Of a stretch of DNA of 64,000 bases, positions 14,443-27,001 are shown one piece after another. The notes beneath the pieces were generated by a model that worked only from the letters and a program-made list of their open reading frames with translations, ran no database searches and was not told the origin of the DNA. Within the stretch, counting starts at the first letter, position 1; every line of letters begins with the position of its first letter. Made by a program: the position numbers and the translations under genes. The DNA comes from Eremophila alpestris peregrina (lineage: Eukaryota > Chordata > Aves > Passeriformes > Alaudidae), in assembly GCA_009792885.1 (NCBI GenBank), contig WMCF01000012.1, forward strand, positions 14,843,183-14,907,182, in the 5' to 3' direction.

Positions 14443-15928
14443 AATTCTTTTCAAGATTAGCATTTGTAAATCTAAACTCCAGTGTGGGATGGGTCTGGAA
14501 TGAGATCTGCACCCAAAATTCACACCCAAGATAATTCTGAATTATTCTAATTTCTCTTAACTATGAACACATACAGCTCCACTGTTCTTCGACATACATC
14601 TAGACATACATACATACTTGTGCTTTATTTCAAAAAGTCAGCACAAACAAATTAGGCATGTGGGTCTGCATTTTGTTAGGTTTTTTTCTGCAGAAGGAGA
14701 AAACTCATTTATAACTGCAAATCTCACTCTTTGATTCCAGTCACACAGAAAAGAAATAATCAGAATATGTATCAAATTAGGAGGGAATCTAGAGCACATG
14801 TGGAGCCTATGCAGCACTGTAATGAATGACAACTGTTTCACTGATTTGAATGGATGAAAAATGAATTCCCAGGGCATATGATCCTTCATTTATGTCCGAG
14901 CACATAAAAGATAACTTTTTTTTTTTACTTACCTTTTTGTTTTGGCATGGATAACATAGTATCTCTTAAAAGTGTCAGGGTGTGACAATGCCTTGTTAGT
15001 AGTGTTTGGAAAGGAGAATTTAAACCAATACTCAGAAGAAAGGACACTATAGTGTCACACACCACAAAGTGTTCTGTGATTCTTACTATGCAAGAACAGT
15101 ATCATGGTATGTCAGGCACAGGCATAATTTCTTTGATTAAATGGGATTATTTGAAGTGATTTTTAAATAAATACCATAGAAATTTGTTTTCATGTTGGTT
15201 TGGATTGCAATTTCAATCATTGTTTTGAATTGGCATTTCTAGTAACTTTCCTGCTGGCCTATATCTGTAAAGCATAGTACATTTCTGCATCTATTCTATG
15301 TGTTTGTAATTATTATGATTATGCCATGTGCTTTTCAAGGTCCAATATAGTTTTCAACTTAGACACAATTTTTTTGCCACCCACATTTCTCATAATGTAT
15401 TTCATGCATACTATAACAGGTTATAAGAAAAGAGCAGATGCAATTCTTAGCAGTATTCAAGCTCATTTGAAGAGTTTGACTTTGTATTATATAAAAGAAC
15501 AATGTTTCCTCTGCTAAAGTTTTAATGGTATGAAGTCATTCAGTTATTTAACCCCAAAATTAACAGTGTTATACAAGCCATATCAAGAAGACGAGTCTCT
15601 TGGGTGGCAGAATCAGCTTTGCCTGAGTTTTTAGAAGCCAGAAAATTATCCCTTATATACTTTGGTCCATTTTTCATATAATAAGAGAGAAATATGATAC
15701 CATTCTGTGCATGTGACAGTTTCTTTACTGAAGAACCTTAGGGTACCTCAGAAACTAAAATGAATTGCTAAGAAATTATTGTAATGAGAAATGATCTAGG
15801 ACTGTCAGTATTTTTAAAAAAGTATAACTTCTTTAATCACTGGCTGCAATTCTTGGAGTAAGCAGAAAACTGACAATATTAATGACATTTTTACAGAAAA
15901 CTTACATTATTATATAATTACATAAATT

Positions 15929-15954
15929 AAAAAAAAAAAAACAACCCCCCCCCC

Positions 15955-15985
<31 letters not shown>

Positions 15986-16014
15986 CCCCCCCCCCAAAAA
16001 AAAAAAAAAAAAAA
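15929..16014. repeat. Alternating homopolymer A and C runs
   Basis: The order is A13, CAA, C10, A29, C12, A19. Five long homopolymers alternate between only two bases over 86 bp. Run lengths may be unreliable. Confidence 0.85.
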
Positions 16015-18892
16015 CAGTTCCTAGCTTCTAAGAATGCCATTTTGTTTTGACTTTACCACTAAGAAGAACTTGGCTGACAGTCTGCTTTTTCTAATGCTTG
16101 CTTACAATCAGAGCTGCTAACTAGCAACACAAGGCACAAGAGAGAAGCCCCAGGAAATCAGCGGCACGGTTTTTGCCTCAGTGATTTGGGAATGTCTGTC
16201 ACTTTACATCCTTTTGACCTTAACATTTTCTGTTAGCTGTCCCACATCTCTCTACTCTCTCTCTCCTACAACACCTGCTACTTCTTCTGTTCTAACATGA
16301 GATTATTCTTTTATCTTGAACAGTCATGAACCTTCTTTTCAGTAAAAATATGGGGCATTTTCAAAATGCTATGCTGTTCCCAGTGTTAGAATGTGGAATG
16401 GAGAGTTTTGGTCTGTCTGTTTTCTTTACCTCGGTACTGCTGAGCATTCCTGGAAGGGTAAATAGTGGCCTAAGCTCATTCACTTAGCAGTTCTCAATTG
16501 CTGGGCTGATGCCAAAGTACAGGCTTTTTGGGTTTTTGTTCTGTAAATATAGCTACCTTGTCGTGATAAAGCTAAGGAATAAACCCTTCTTACACTGGCT
16601 CAGAAATCCCCTCTTGTTTGTCCAGTGCCCAAGCTTAAATGTTGCTGGGCCAATGTCTGTCTGGTTTGTTTGACAACAAGGCACAGACTCTTTACAAAGT
16701 TTTGGCTAAATAATTACTGACTGGGATGATGTCACAACCCTTTTCACTCATCAGAGCCTCTTTTTTTAGTGGCTTGATGTCAAGGGACATGTGATTTAAG
16801 CATGGGAACTGTTTTGCACTGGTTTGCTGTCAACGGCCAGACTGCTATACAGGCTCCCATCTCAAGCAGCTGCTACCAGGGCATTTCTGTATTTTTTTTG
16901 TGTTACTGGCTCAGCATTTCCCACATGTTACTTTGATTTCTATGGTTAGGTCTCTCTTTGTAGGATTACTGGCTCGGTAACCTAATTTTATTCAACTGGT
17001 GTCGAGTTCTAATGAACAAGAAAATTCAGTAGCCCCAAATTTGACAGAGCTGGCCCCAAGGCACAGTTTCACAGTACACTGTTTGATGAACTATGTTAGC
17101 ACACTTGGACACAGACATCTTCAACTGCATAGAGCAAGAGTTCTTCAGCTATTCTACGGTTCACATGTTACAGAGAGCTTTATCAGATCCTGAGGCTGAT
17201 TGGACCACTGCTTGTAAGACTTCATACTTGGTGAGACCAACACTCACCAGCCAGCTCTGTTGCCACACTGACAGATAACTGTACATTTGGAATAAATCTA
17301 ATTTTTTCACTTTCAATACCAACAGATGGGTTCTGTACGTAGAATTAGATATTTCTTTGGTAATTTTATGATTTCACTTCTTTTACAACTCTGCAGCATA
17401 AATTTCAGTGTTCAAATGGATCTACATGCTCTGACACTATCTGTACCCATACATGTGCATCATATGAGGATCAGTATATGCATCACATATGAAATTTGAT
17501 CTGTGAAAGCAAAGGTTTTGAAAGAAATCTAATTTAAAACAGTGTAGTTACTGTGGCAGCGGTGTGTGGGAAATAACAGAGGATAAAGCTGGAAGAAGAT
17601 AGCAGGTAAGATGTCTGGCTCTTCCAGTGTTAGTGAGCAAAAAGCTTACCTCAGTGTATTTTAATTACATTATTCCCTTTGATTCAGTACAGGTTGTACA
17701 TGTACAAACAAAAGAGCTTACAGAATTCCATTTGGTCAGAAAAGAAACAGGGTCCTTGTTTGAAGAAAGCATTTTTTGCAACACGTTATTAAATTGAACA
17801 CTTAATCAGCTCCTCTGCCAAAAGAAAGCTTCTCATTATACCTATTAAATATAAACTATATTAGAAGAAAAACATAGAAGAAAGCTGAAGTGTTGTAATG
17901 CTGAATATACTGTCCATGGTTCATCTGTATGCTAGTCTGAGGTACAAACAGCAGACTGAACTTTGAGTTTAGGGCTATGTATTCTTGTAGGTTTGAATTT
18001 CAGCTTTTGTAAACAACTCAAGCAATTCCCTGAATGGTTTTGTCAGTCAAATTTCTCCCTTGTACTTTTTCTGAGCTTTTTCCAGGTTTAGTATTATTTA
18101 ATCCAAAACAAACTACATCATGGAAAATAAGAAGTACTGTCCCATGAAGCTGGCTTCAAAATATAGTTTGCATTAAATTTGTATGAAATTACATAGGATT
18201 AATATAAATCTGTTCTAGATCTTACCATCTAAGTCTGTTTGGATCTTTCCAAGTCTGCTTTGCTCAAAAGAGGCAAAAGGGTGGGAAAATTGTGTATCAG
18301 TCTAGTCAGAGCCAACTAAACTCTGGTTTGCCCTCAGAGATGCACAAAAAACAAAGTACTGCAAGCTATCCTTTGTTTTATCCAAAAGCACTTCTATGGT
18401 AGTATCCTTTTTATTCACTAATTCTGAGCAGAACATCTACCTAATTTTCTGTGTCAATCAAGTTATAGTAAGGTCTTCAGCAGTATTAACTGACTTTTTG
18501 AAAAGTTAATGGAACTTACTACTGATTTACCCTAGCCAAGGATCTGACCTTTGCCACCTTGCTGCACCAAAGACAAAACATTCAGGCTGTGAGAAGTTGG
18601 GACCAAGATACCTCAACACCAAATGGCTAATGCTGTGAAGACTAAACTCTTTCTGACTTCTGTGGCATGCATCTCTTTGTGTAGTCTCTTTCTTTCATAT
18701 AAATCATCTCTAAGAGGAGAAACATCTCCCTAACAACAAATCTCTGAAGTTTGCTTTAGGTTTGGAGTAGAAATGCAAAAAAATTTTGATTGAATTTGCT
18801 AAAATAATCAATGTTTCTAAATAGATCAGCAAACATAGGGTCATAATAGGATGGTATGAACAGAGGTGTGAGGAACCATAAATACACACTTT

Positions 18893-18916
18893 ATAGCTAA
18901 AGAAATAGCTAAAGAA
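18893..18916. repeat. 12-bp tandem duplication next to the LTR
   Basis: ATAGCTAAAGAA occurs twice in exact tandem, 16 bp before the left LTR target-site copy. Confidence 0.85.
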
Positions 18917-18932
18917 ATTGTTTTTGCTGTGG

Positions 18933-18937
18933 CAGTG
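18933..18937. repeat. LTR target-site duplication, left copy (CAGTG)
   Basis: Five bases directly before the TG terminus, identical to the five after the CA terminus. Confidence 0.8.
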
Positions 18938-19588
18938 TGTCTTGGTTTAGGGCAAATTTGGGAGGAAACCTCCCAACTGGGGGTCCCTCTGGGAAGCAAA
19001 TCGAAACAACCCCTCCCTCGTATTGGTTCTGGAAAAAAATCTCTTTAGAGATGAGTGGAAAAAACCTATTTATTTAACACACAAAGTGCCTACAAACATA
19101 GAAATGAATAATATGAAACAATAAAACTTCACAAAATTGAGAAAGTCCTTGCCGAGGGTGCTTGGCTTGCTCAACCTGTTATCAGTTCTTCTGGCACTGG
19201 AAGATGCCGGCCTGGGCCCCGGTGGCCCAGCGGTGTGGACTCCCGGTGCTCTCGCTCTCGTGGGTCTTTCAGTCCAAGATCAGATTTGAACAGTCCCAAG
19301 AAAAAGGAAAAAAAACAGTCCAGAGAACTTCTCTGCCCCCTGCCCCAGCTAGCTAACACTAACTAAAAGCAAAGGAGATCTCTGACCTGCCGCCTGTCCG
19401 TGCCTCAGATGAACAGTCCAGGAGCTGGAATGTGGAGGAGTGGAGCTGCTTTTCTGAAAACAAACTCCGCGCTTCTCTTTTCTCCCCCTTTGCTCTCAGA
19501 ACCAGACTTAAAGCTACAGAACACAATGTCTAACACAGACAGAACAGACGATTTGGGGATACAAGCATCATAAAGTCACCCTAGGACA
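18938..19588 (-). mobile_element. Solo ERV long terminal repeat with 5-bp target-site duplication
   Basis: The element starts TGTC and ends GACA, the inverted TG...CA termini of a retroviral LTR. It is flanked on both sides by the identical 5 bp CAGTG (18933-18937 and 19589-19593), which proves insertion. A 5-bp duplication fits the ERVL group better than ERV1 (4 bp) or ERVK (6 bp). No internal retroviral genes are present between or beside the termini, so this is a solo LTR of 651 bp left by recombination between two LTRs. I favour the minus orientation: there a polyadenylation signal (TTTATT on plus, 19069-19074) lies about 130 bases from the 3' end. The plus-strand AATAAA at 19120 would leave an implausibly long U5. 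Its internal part is more GC-rich than the surroundings. The element resembles LTRs I associate with passerine genomes, but the subfamily name is not determined. Confidence 0.85.
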
Positions 19589-19593
19589 CAGTG
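19589..19593. repeat. LTR target-site duplication, right copy (CAGTG)
   Basis: Five bases directly after the CA terminus, identical to the left copy at 18933-18937. Confidence 0.8.
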
Positions 19594-20513
19594 GTAGCAC
19601 ACATTTTGGGTGTAAAGAAAGTATAGCTATAGTATTTATGCTTAACCTTTCAAAAATGCATTTTTTTAGTGTTCTAAAATTTTCAGTTGCTACCTTTTAG
19701 TCATTCTGTAAGCAGAACTTATTGGCATCTGGCACCAAAGGAAATGGTACAGCAATAGCTTGCATGTGTAAAATTTCATCTTCCTCTCCCTTTCTCAGAG
19801 GAATTAGAGACCAATGTAATTCCTCACACGTGCAAGCTATATATTATAGTGTATTTATTAATGTAAGCTGTATATAATATTAATGTACTTATGAGTACCC
19901 TGTGGGCACACCTTTGCCAGCATAAAATCCATCCCAGTGTTGTCACATTTGGGATATACAGTTTTTGTCATTTCAGGGGGTGTCTCCTAGGCCTGCTGGA
20001 GGTTCAGAACATTTTGTCCTTAGCATATGATTAGATTGTTCAGTTTGACCATGGAAAAAGGAACAGAACAAGCACAGAAATTAAGCATCTCACATTTAAA
20101 AAGAGCAATCACAGTTTATGCCTATTAAGATAGATACTTTGATGTAGAAGGAAAAGGACATTTGCCAAAAAGCAGAAAATACCCATTCAGCAGTAGCTTG
20201 CTAGAAAATGCATAGTGTGCATAGATCTGCATGTGAAGGTACTATTAAAGTACCTAAATTCATGTACACATGCAGAACTTACCCAGCCACCACCCTTTCT
20301 GTAGTTTGGAAAGCTCCTAAAAGGCCCCACTCATAATTGGACTTTGTTCATATGTTTCAAATAAATGCAATCACACTTGAAATCAAACACTCAAGGGCAT
20401 GTAAAGAACTACTCCTGCATGGTTGTTGAAACAGGTAACAACAAAGGTTTCTTTTATTTCCTGATTATTCATTTTCCTTCAACAAGTGAGCAACATATGT
20501 ACATTTGAAATGA

Positions 20514-20555
<42 letters not shown>

Positions 20556-22288
20556 AAGTCAGGAATAACTGAAACTTTTAAGCAAGGAAATATCTGCTAG
20601 AGATTATCTGATTATATATATATAACAGAAATAATCTTTCCATTTCTTACAGTATATATGTTATGGTTGAATGCTTTCCTTAAGGTCAGATAGTGTGCAT
20701 TTTGACTAAAATTTTTTTTTTTCCAATCTTGGATAATCAAAGCACAGAGTTAACACACATTTGGAAGCAGGGTCTAGAAAAATCACTTGATTCGTCAATC
20801 TCATCCCATGTAATTTTTGGCAACAGAACAGAAGCTATTTAATGAAAAAAGATGCACAGAACAGTGATGTGTTAGCAGACATCAGGTGGAATCACCCTCC
20901 CAGGAGACAGGGTCGGCTTCATTGCCTCTGCCTGTGCTTCTTTTGATCCTAAATAGCTACACCTTTAGTTCTTTACATGCCTACCATTTCACCTTGCCTC
21001 ATGATATTTCTTCTGATAGATTCTTTGTGTTCCGAATGAGAATTAAACCTCTGGTTCTTCTGCTCAGGAGTCTTGAATTGATAGTTAAGATATTTTAACT
21101 TTCCTCAAAAGAAGATGGGAACATTTATTACTATCTGTAAAAACAGAAACTGAAGATTATTTGATAGGAAGATTATATGGTTTGATGTAATACATCATTT
21201 GAAAAATAAGAAATGCTACCCTATTTTCCAGAACAGATACTTAGTGCCTTTCTCATATTGTACAATCTGTGTGTTATATTTTATTAATATTAAACTTGGC
21301 CTATGTTTCTGTTGATCCTCTTGGAAAAAACCTTTCATATTTGGAGAAAAGTCAAAGAACATAACAAAGCAAACAAGACTATTCCTGTCCTCGTTTCTGA
21401 GATTTTAGTGGATGATTATGTGTTCAAGATTGTTTTGTTTGGGATTAAAAAGGCAAGACTTGATCCATTTTCTCTTCAGGCAAAAGCTATATGGCAAAGA
21501 ATATCTTTATACTTGTGCCACAGTTGGTTTGGGGTTTTTTTGTTCCCTGTGTCCTGAGTGTGTTGCTGTTCAGTAATACTAAATTATCCTTAAAAATTAG
21601 AACAAATACTCTGTAATACACATACTTCCAGAAATATGCAATGATACCTCGGGAATAGCAAGCACACTTTAAGAGTAGCAAATTTTACTATTGACAATGT
21701 TTGCTAATGAACTTTTAATTAAAAAAAAAGCCTAGCAGAAACACTCTACCTTCTATCTAGTTTTGAAACTTGTTGCTAGTTGTTTTCTAACCACTCTGCT
21801 TCATGCTTGGAAAATGCAATTTGTACTTGAAAATAGGAGACTCTCTGCAGCTGCTGCTTGCCCTCTGAATTTTGAAGGTTACTCTTGGTGTTTATTCTTG
21901 GTATTTGTAATTTGGTATTCATATAGACATCTCAAGAGACTAATCCTCAAGCATTTCATTAGCAAGTAGGACTCATTGGTCTCCTACACTATTGAAGCAC
22001 ATTGTCATAAAAAAGCAGACAAGGAGTTCAGAAAAGAGAGCATGAGGTAGCTGCCACTATAAATTGAACAATTCTGCTGCGTACTAAGCTGCCCAAAAGT
22101 CTCAAGGTACTTTGGCATTTAACAGTATACTCTACTCAGAGCTGGTGGACATCAGTTTTGAAAGAAAGATTTATCTGTTGGGGTAAGGTGGATTTAATGT
22201 TAACATGGTGTAACTCAGTTAAGTGCTAAACTTCTTGCTTGCACTCTGTAATGATGTGTTGATTCCAGTGTAAGCAGAGACCAATTAA
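19594..22288. other. Intergenic sequence, no gene recognised
   Basis: Holds TA microsatellites at 20.5-20.6 kb and AT-rich unique sequence. No exon or further mobile element is identifiable. Confidence 0.55.
20515..20552. repeat. TA dinucleotide microsatellite
   Basis: About 19 uninterrupted TA units. A shorter TA run follows at 20611-20624. Confidence 0.9.
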
Positions 22289-22525
22289 GAGTCATGGAAT
22301 GACAGAATGATAGAATAAACTGAGTTGGAAGGGACACACAAAAATCAAGTCCGACTCTTGGCCCTGCACAGGATGCCCCAAGAAGTGCCTGAGAACACTG
22401 TCCAAATACTTTTTTAATTCAGACAGGCTGACATTGTGACCACTTCCCTGGGGAGCCTGCTCCAGCGCCCAACCACCCCCTAGGTGAAGAACCTTTTCCT
22501 ATTATCTAACATAAACCTCTGTTTA
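22289..22525 (-). mobile_element. CR1 LINE 3' end fragment, minus strand
   Basis: It begins on the plus strand with reverse-complemented terminal repeats (ATGGAATGACAGAATGATAG) followed by GAGTTGGAAGGGACAC. It then contains the reverse complement of the CR1 3' UTR, with CACTTCCCTGGGGAGCCTG and TGAAGAACCTTTTCCT. It is about 235 bp and non-coding. Confidence 0.9.
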
Positions 22526-25500
22526 TTAATGAGAATGTTTATGCTCTGTCTCCTAGCAAGCCTACTTCACATGTAGCTTTGTTTTTTGGAGTAGGCAGTA
22601 ATTAAGGATCAGGAACAAGATCACTAGTTCATCTGATCCAGTCTTGTGTATATGTGTAGATTGATTTACATTATTTGATAGTTCAGTCTTGAAGTTTTCT
22701 TTTACAGTTATGTTTTTGAGACTCAAGTCATTTAAAACCCAATCTGTTCTTTTTCCCCTAAAACTCAGTCCTTCTACAGATAGGTTTGAAGCAGTCACTT
22801 AATAACTGCTTCCTCTTATGTGTAATGATACACATTGAGTGGAAGCTTTTGACTCTTTGCTTTAAGCTGAGAAACAAGACCTGTAGTTCTTTCATAAACC
22901 ATTTCCATAGGAACTATATTAAAATGAAACACTGTCAAACGTCCAATGTCTAATATAAACTGAGCAAGTTTTTTTGTTTTTGTTTTTATTTCAAATTTTG
23001 TAATTGTAAATTATTATTGGCATCCTCACAGGTACTTTAAGAAGCCTTCTTGGTTGTAACATGAAGGAATAAATTAAAAATATTAAGAAGCAGAGAACAG
23101 AACAACAGATGTAAATATCAGGAATCTCTGATTTGCAACCAAAATAAATGAGATGGTCATGTCAATACCAGATGTGTTCAAACTGGAACATTCTGTATTT
23201 TCTGTTGTCTCTTCAAAAAGTCCCAAATTTGAGTTATTAACAAAGCTCTGTGTCAGATTTTTCTCTCAGATATGGTCTGTAAAAAACACTGTTTGAATAT
23301 ATTTTTACTGTGTTTTAATTTTGTGTTGATGAGGAAAACAAGGAAAGTTACATTATAACGAAAAATTGAAATATTCATAATCTGTATTTATTGTGGATAC
23401 TAATTATATTTGTGGCATGCTTGGGTAAGGAACTCATACATGTACGCTTACATTTGTTACTGTATTTATCTTCTCTTCTAGACAGCCACTATTGGCTGTT
23501 TTTGGAGGCAGGATAGTGAAGAAGACCTTTGTTTTGGCCCAGATAATTTTTAATACATTCCTACAGGAACAAATTGGCTAAGAAAGTACTGTATGCCTAA
23601 GCAGACTTTTAAAAAAATATTTGAAAATCATATTATGAGGGTACAGATAGACAAAAAATGCACATGCATGAGTGTGCATTATTGTATTGCAAATGGACTG
23701 ATGACTTGATATTCTGCATGATTAAATGTGCATTCAGAAAAAATACCCTTGTGAGGTCTGTACTGTTCTAGAAGAAAAATGTGACTAATAAATAGCAGCT
23801 TATAATATGTAACTGCCAATTTCATTTCTAAGATACTGTAAGTGATGTTTCATTATTATTGCCAAACCAAGACAAAACTACTCAAAACCCCATTCAGGTA
23901 GGTTTTTTTAAAATTCAATACGAGGATCTGTTTTAATTTTTGTTTTAAAAAATATCTTAAACTTGTCACATTTGAAAGCAACTTTTTAAACAGTTTTTAG
24001 TGAGTAACTAAAAGAGTACAATAATTTCCTGATATTACAAAGGGGGAAAAAAGTTATCCCGAAAAACTAATCAGTGTAAAGTAAAGGGAACATCAGCTAT
24101 GATGTATGTAACATGTACCCGTGGCTAGTGGGATACTATTTCTTTGTATCACACTACAAAAAAGGAAAAACACGACTGGCAGATAAATAAATATTCTGTA
24201 AACTTTTGCCCTTCTCTATTGAAATGAAATGGCCCTGTAACTTGATATTTTACCCATAATTATTGATTAGCCTGCTCAAACATAGCTCCTAATCTCTTTA
24301 CTCAGTGAATTCTCATATTTCAGGAAGTAAAGTAAGACTATTCCTTACTAAAAATAAACCATAATAGGAAATGAATATTATTATCATGTAGAATTTTTAT
24401 AAATAAAACGTACAGTTTGAAATAAGCGGCTCGATTTTTTAAAATTTTTTTAACTGTTAGTAAATAAATGTTAATATTTCCTTTGAGAAAAGAGAGGGAG
24501 CATTTAATGGGAAGAAAGCTGTGCTACAGGATAAATACCAGCTATCTGTTACTGATTATGCTACTGCTTGCATTGTACAAGGGTTGATGAACCAACCGGC
24601 ACTTGTGCAAGACTTCAGCATCTCCTACCCCCAAGATCCTTATAAGTGAACTCCATCTCTCATTTCATGGTGGCTAGCTGAATCAGCTCCCCATTTCTTC
24701 CTGGAACCCACTTTGACCAATTTCTCCTGGGTGTTTCACTTGCATCCTGAAGGTCCACAGGTGTTTTATGTTGTAGAAAAAAGTCTGGCTACATGTCTAA
24801 TTCTCATGGTGTTTTTGTTCCCTCAGAGATAAATTGCTTTCTTTTTAATTTAAATCCACATTTCTACTTTGATTCTGGAGAAGCAAGATAATATCAAAGA
24901 AAAAGGTTTTTAAATAACAACTGCAGTGAACTCAAGAAATATCCTTCTCTGTCTTATCCTTTTTAGTCTGATCCTTTTCTTTGGAAAGAAAGTCCCCAAG
25001 TCTGGAGATATTTTTCCTGATCCTTGTAGACATGCAATCAGGATGTCAAGGAGAGACTATAGGTGATATCAAAAGATAAAAGATTTTCATTTTGTACTGT
25101 CTTGACCCTCCTGGGATAATTTTGGTTCATCTTTCTTCACATGCTGATCTGTCATTTGATGACCTGTGTTGGTGAGACACCAGAAAAATGCAGCGTTTTG
25201 CTTCCTTTTCCCAATGCTCTCTCTCTCTCTCTTTGTCATTCTCTTTCTGTCCACCTCTTTTATCTGATCTTCTTTTAACTGCCTCTCTGAATAACCAGTA
25301 ATTTTTCCTGTAAAATGTGGATTTTAGTCTCCCTATATAACCAACGTCCTCATAATGGGTCCGTGTTCATGTCAAGAGCCCTGTACGTCCACTTCCTCCA
25401 GCTTAAGGACAGTAATAATCCACAACTGAATGGTTTTCTTAAAATAACATCTATTAAAAGCAGAAAGCAGTTACAAAAGGAGTCACAGTCAAAAGACCAA

Positions 25501-26375
25501 ACATGCTGATGAACAAAATGCTATAGTATTTATCTGCATGCATGACTTCCAGGAGAATACTACTCTCTTCACAAGCAACCTGAACATAGTTCCAGAAGAT
25601 CCAGGCACAGTAAAGGTGACCTGGTGATGGGAATATCCTATCTCCTGGTCGAGGTGAGGAAGTCAGAATTAAAGAAAGAAGAATTAAAAAAACCCTTTTT
25701 TAAATTAACCTGAAGACTGGTCACAGACTGTAGGCAAGGTGAATCTGTCAGAATTTGATGCCCAGGAACACAGCCAAAAAAGTGCAAGGATGGGGCTTTG
25801 GTCACAGCAGACATGAAGGAGTAGATCTCACTGTGGTGAGGAAAACAAACAGCAGCAAATATGGATCCTTTACTCGATGGGAGCAGATCTGGACTTTGGA
25901 AGCAAGTTGGATTTCCATAGAAAGGAGCTCAGGAAAGCTTGCAGGACAGCCCCAGCAAGCACAAGAACATTCTGCCCCAGTATGCAGATGTATCAAGAGA
26001 CCAGTTTGTCCAGGCAGAATAGTCGTGACAGAGCTGCAAAGACAAAATGCAATGCACAGACAGGTTGTGGACATGAGGGAAAGCTACAGAAGAGAAGTAG
26101 TAAAGCATTACCTAGGCATGCAACTTACCTGCTGGCTTTGGCTTTACTGATGCCAAAACCAGTTCCATAAGGAAAGACTTCACAGCCTCAAGTGAAAGGA
26201 CAATAGGTAGGATCTCTGAAGCCACTCAGTGCACCACTATATTGTTTTATCTGTGTATCTATTACATGACTGTACAGTCATATTTTTGAGACCTTTTTTT
26301 GGCAGTTTAATAAAATTGTTAAATAACAGGGTTCAAGGGCATTCCTATAGAATCTTGTTGGGGAAGACTGTCAAG
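22526..26375. other. Intergenic sequence, no gene recognised
   Basis: AT-rich for the first 2 kb. The part from 25.7 to 26.2 kb is more GC-balanced and open for 131 codons on plus, but the product has no recognisable domain. It could be an old unrecognised repeat. Confidence 0.5.
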
Positions 26376-27001
26376 GAAGATGCTCATCAGTAAAGGACCA
26401 GGGGGTGCTGGTCAACAGTCAGCCAAACATGAACCAGTGTGTGCCCAGGTGGCCAGAAGTCACATGGCCAGCAGGACCAGGGCAGTGATTGTCCCTCTGT
26501 ATTCAGCAGTGGCGAGGTCACACCTTGAATACTGTGTTTATGCTTGGGCCTCTTACTCCAAGAAAGACACTGAGGTGTTGGGAACATGTTCAGAGAAGGG
26601 CAGTGGAGCTGGTCCAGAGCACACATCTTTTAAAAAGTGGCTAAGGGAGCTGCAGAGGTTTAGCCTGGTGAAAAGGAAACTTAAGGGAGACTTTATTGCT
26701 TTCCGCTGCTATCTGACAAAAGGCTGTAGTGTGATGGTGGCTAGTCTTTTCTACCTAGTAAAAAGTGATGAGACAGAGGAAACATCCTCAAATTGTGCCA
26801 GAGGAGGTTTAGATTGAATATTGGGGAAAATACGTTCACTGAGGTGGGGGTCAGGCATTGAAACAGGCTTCCTATTTAAATGACACGTAGATGTGATGTG
26901 GTGATATGGTTTAATGGTGGTTTGGCACTGCTGGTCTAATGATTGGACTTAATCTTGATAATCTTAAACATCTTTTCCACTCAAAATGATTTTATGATTA
27001 T
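26376..27001 (+). mobile_element. CR1 LINE 3' fragment, plus strand
   Basis: The fragment starts at the CR1 segment encoding GVLVNSQPNMNQCVPRWPEV-like residues, then SAVARSHLEYCVYAWAS, a hallmark of the CR1 RT C-terminus. It runs through the usual 3' region (GGTTTAATGGTGG..., near 26,910) to a decayed end near 27,000. The frame is broken. It is about 0.6 kb. Confidence 0.88.

Larger units (their letters stand above)
8251..18932. other. AT-rich intergenic sequence
   Basis: Contains the minus-strand G-quadruplex motif at 14.4 kb, the A/C homopolymer block at 15.9 kb and a weakly LTR-like stretch at about 16.5-17.0 kb (see findings). A 140-codon minus-strand ORF at 8754-9176 has no recognised domain. 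Nothing else is supported. Confidence 0.5.

Noticed and set aside
25755..26150. 131-codon plus-strand ORF
   Set aside because: No similarity that I recognise to CR1 ORF1, retroviral genes or host proteins. Kept only as unannotated sequence.
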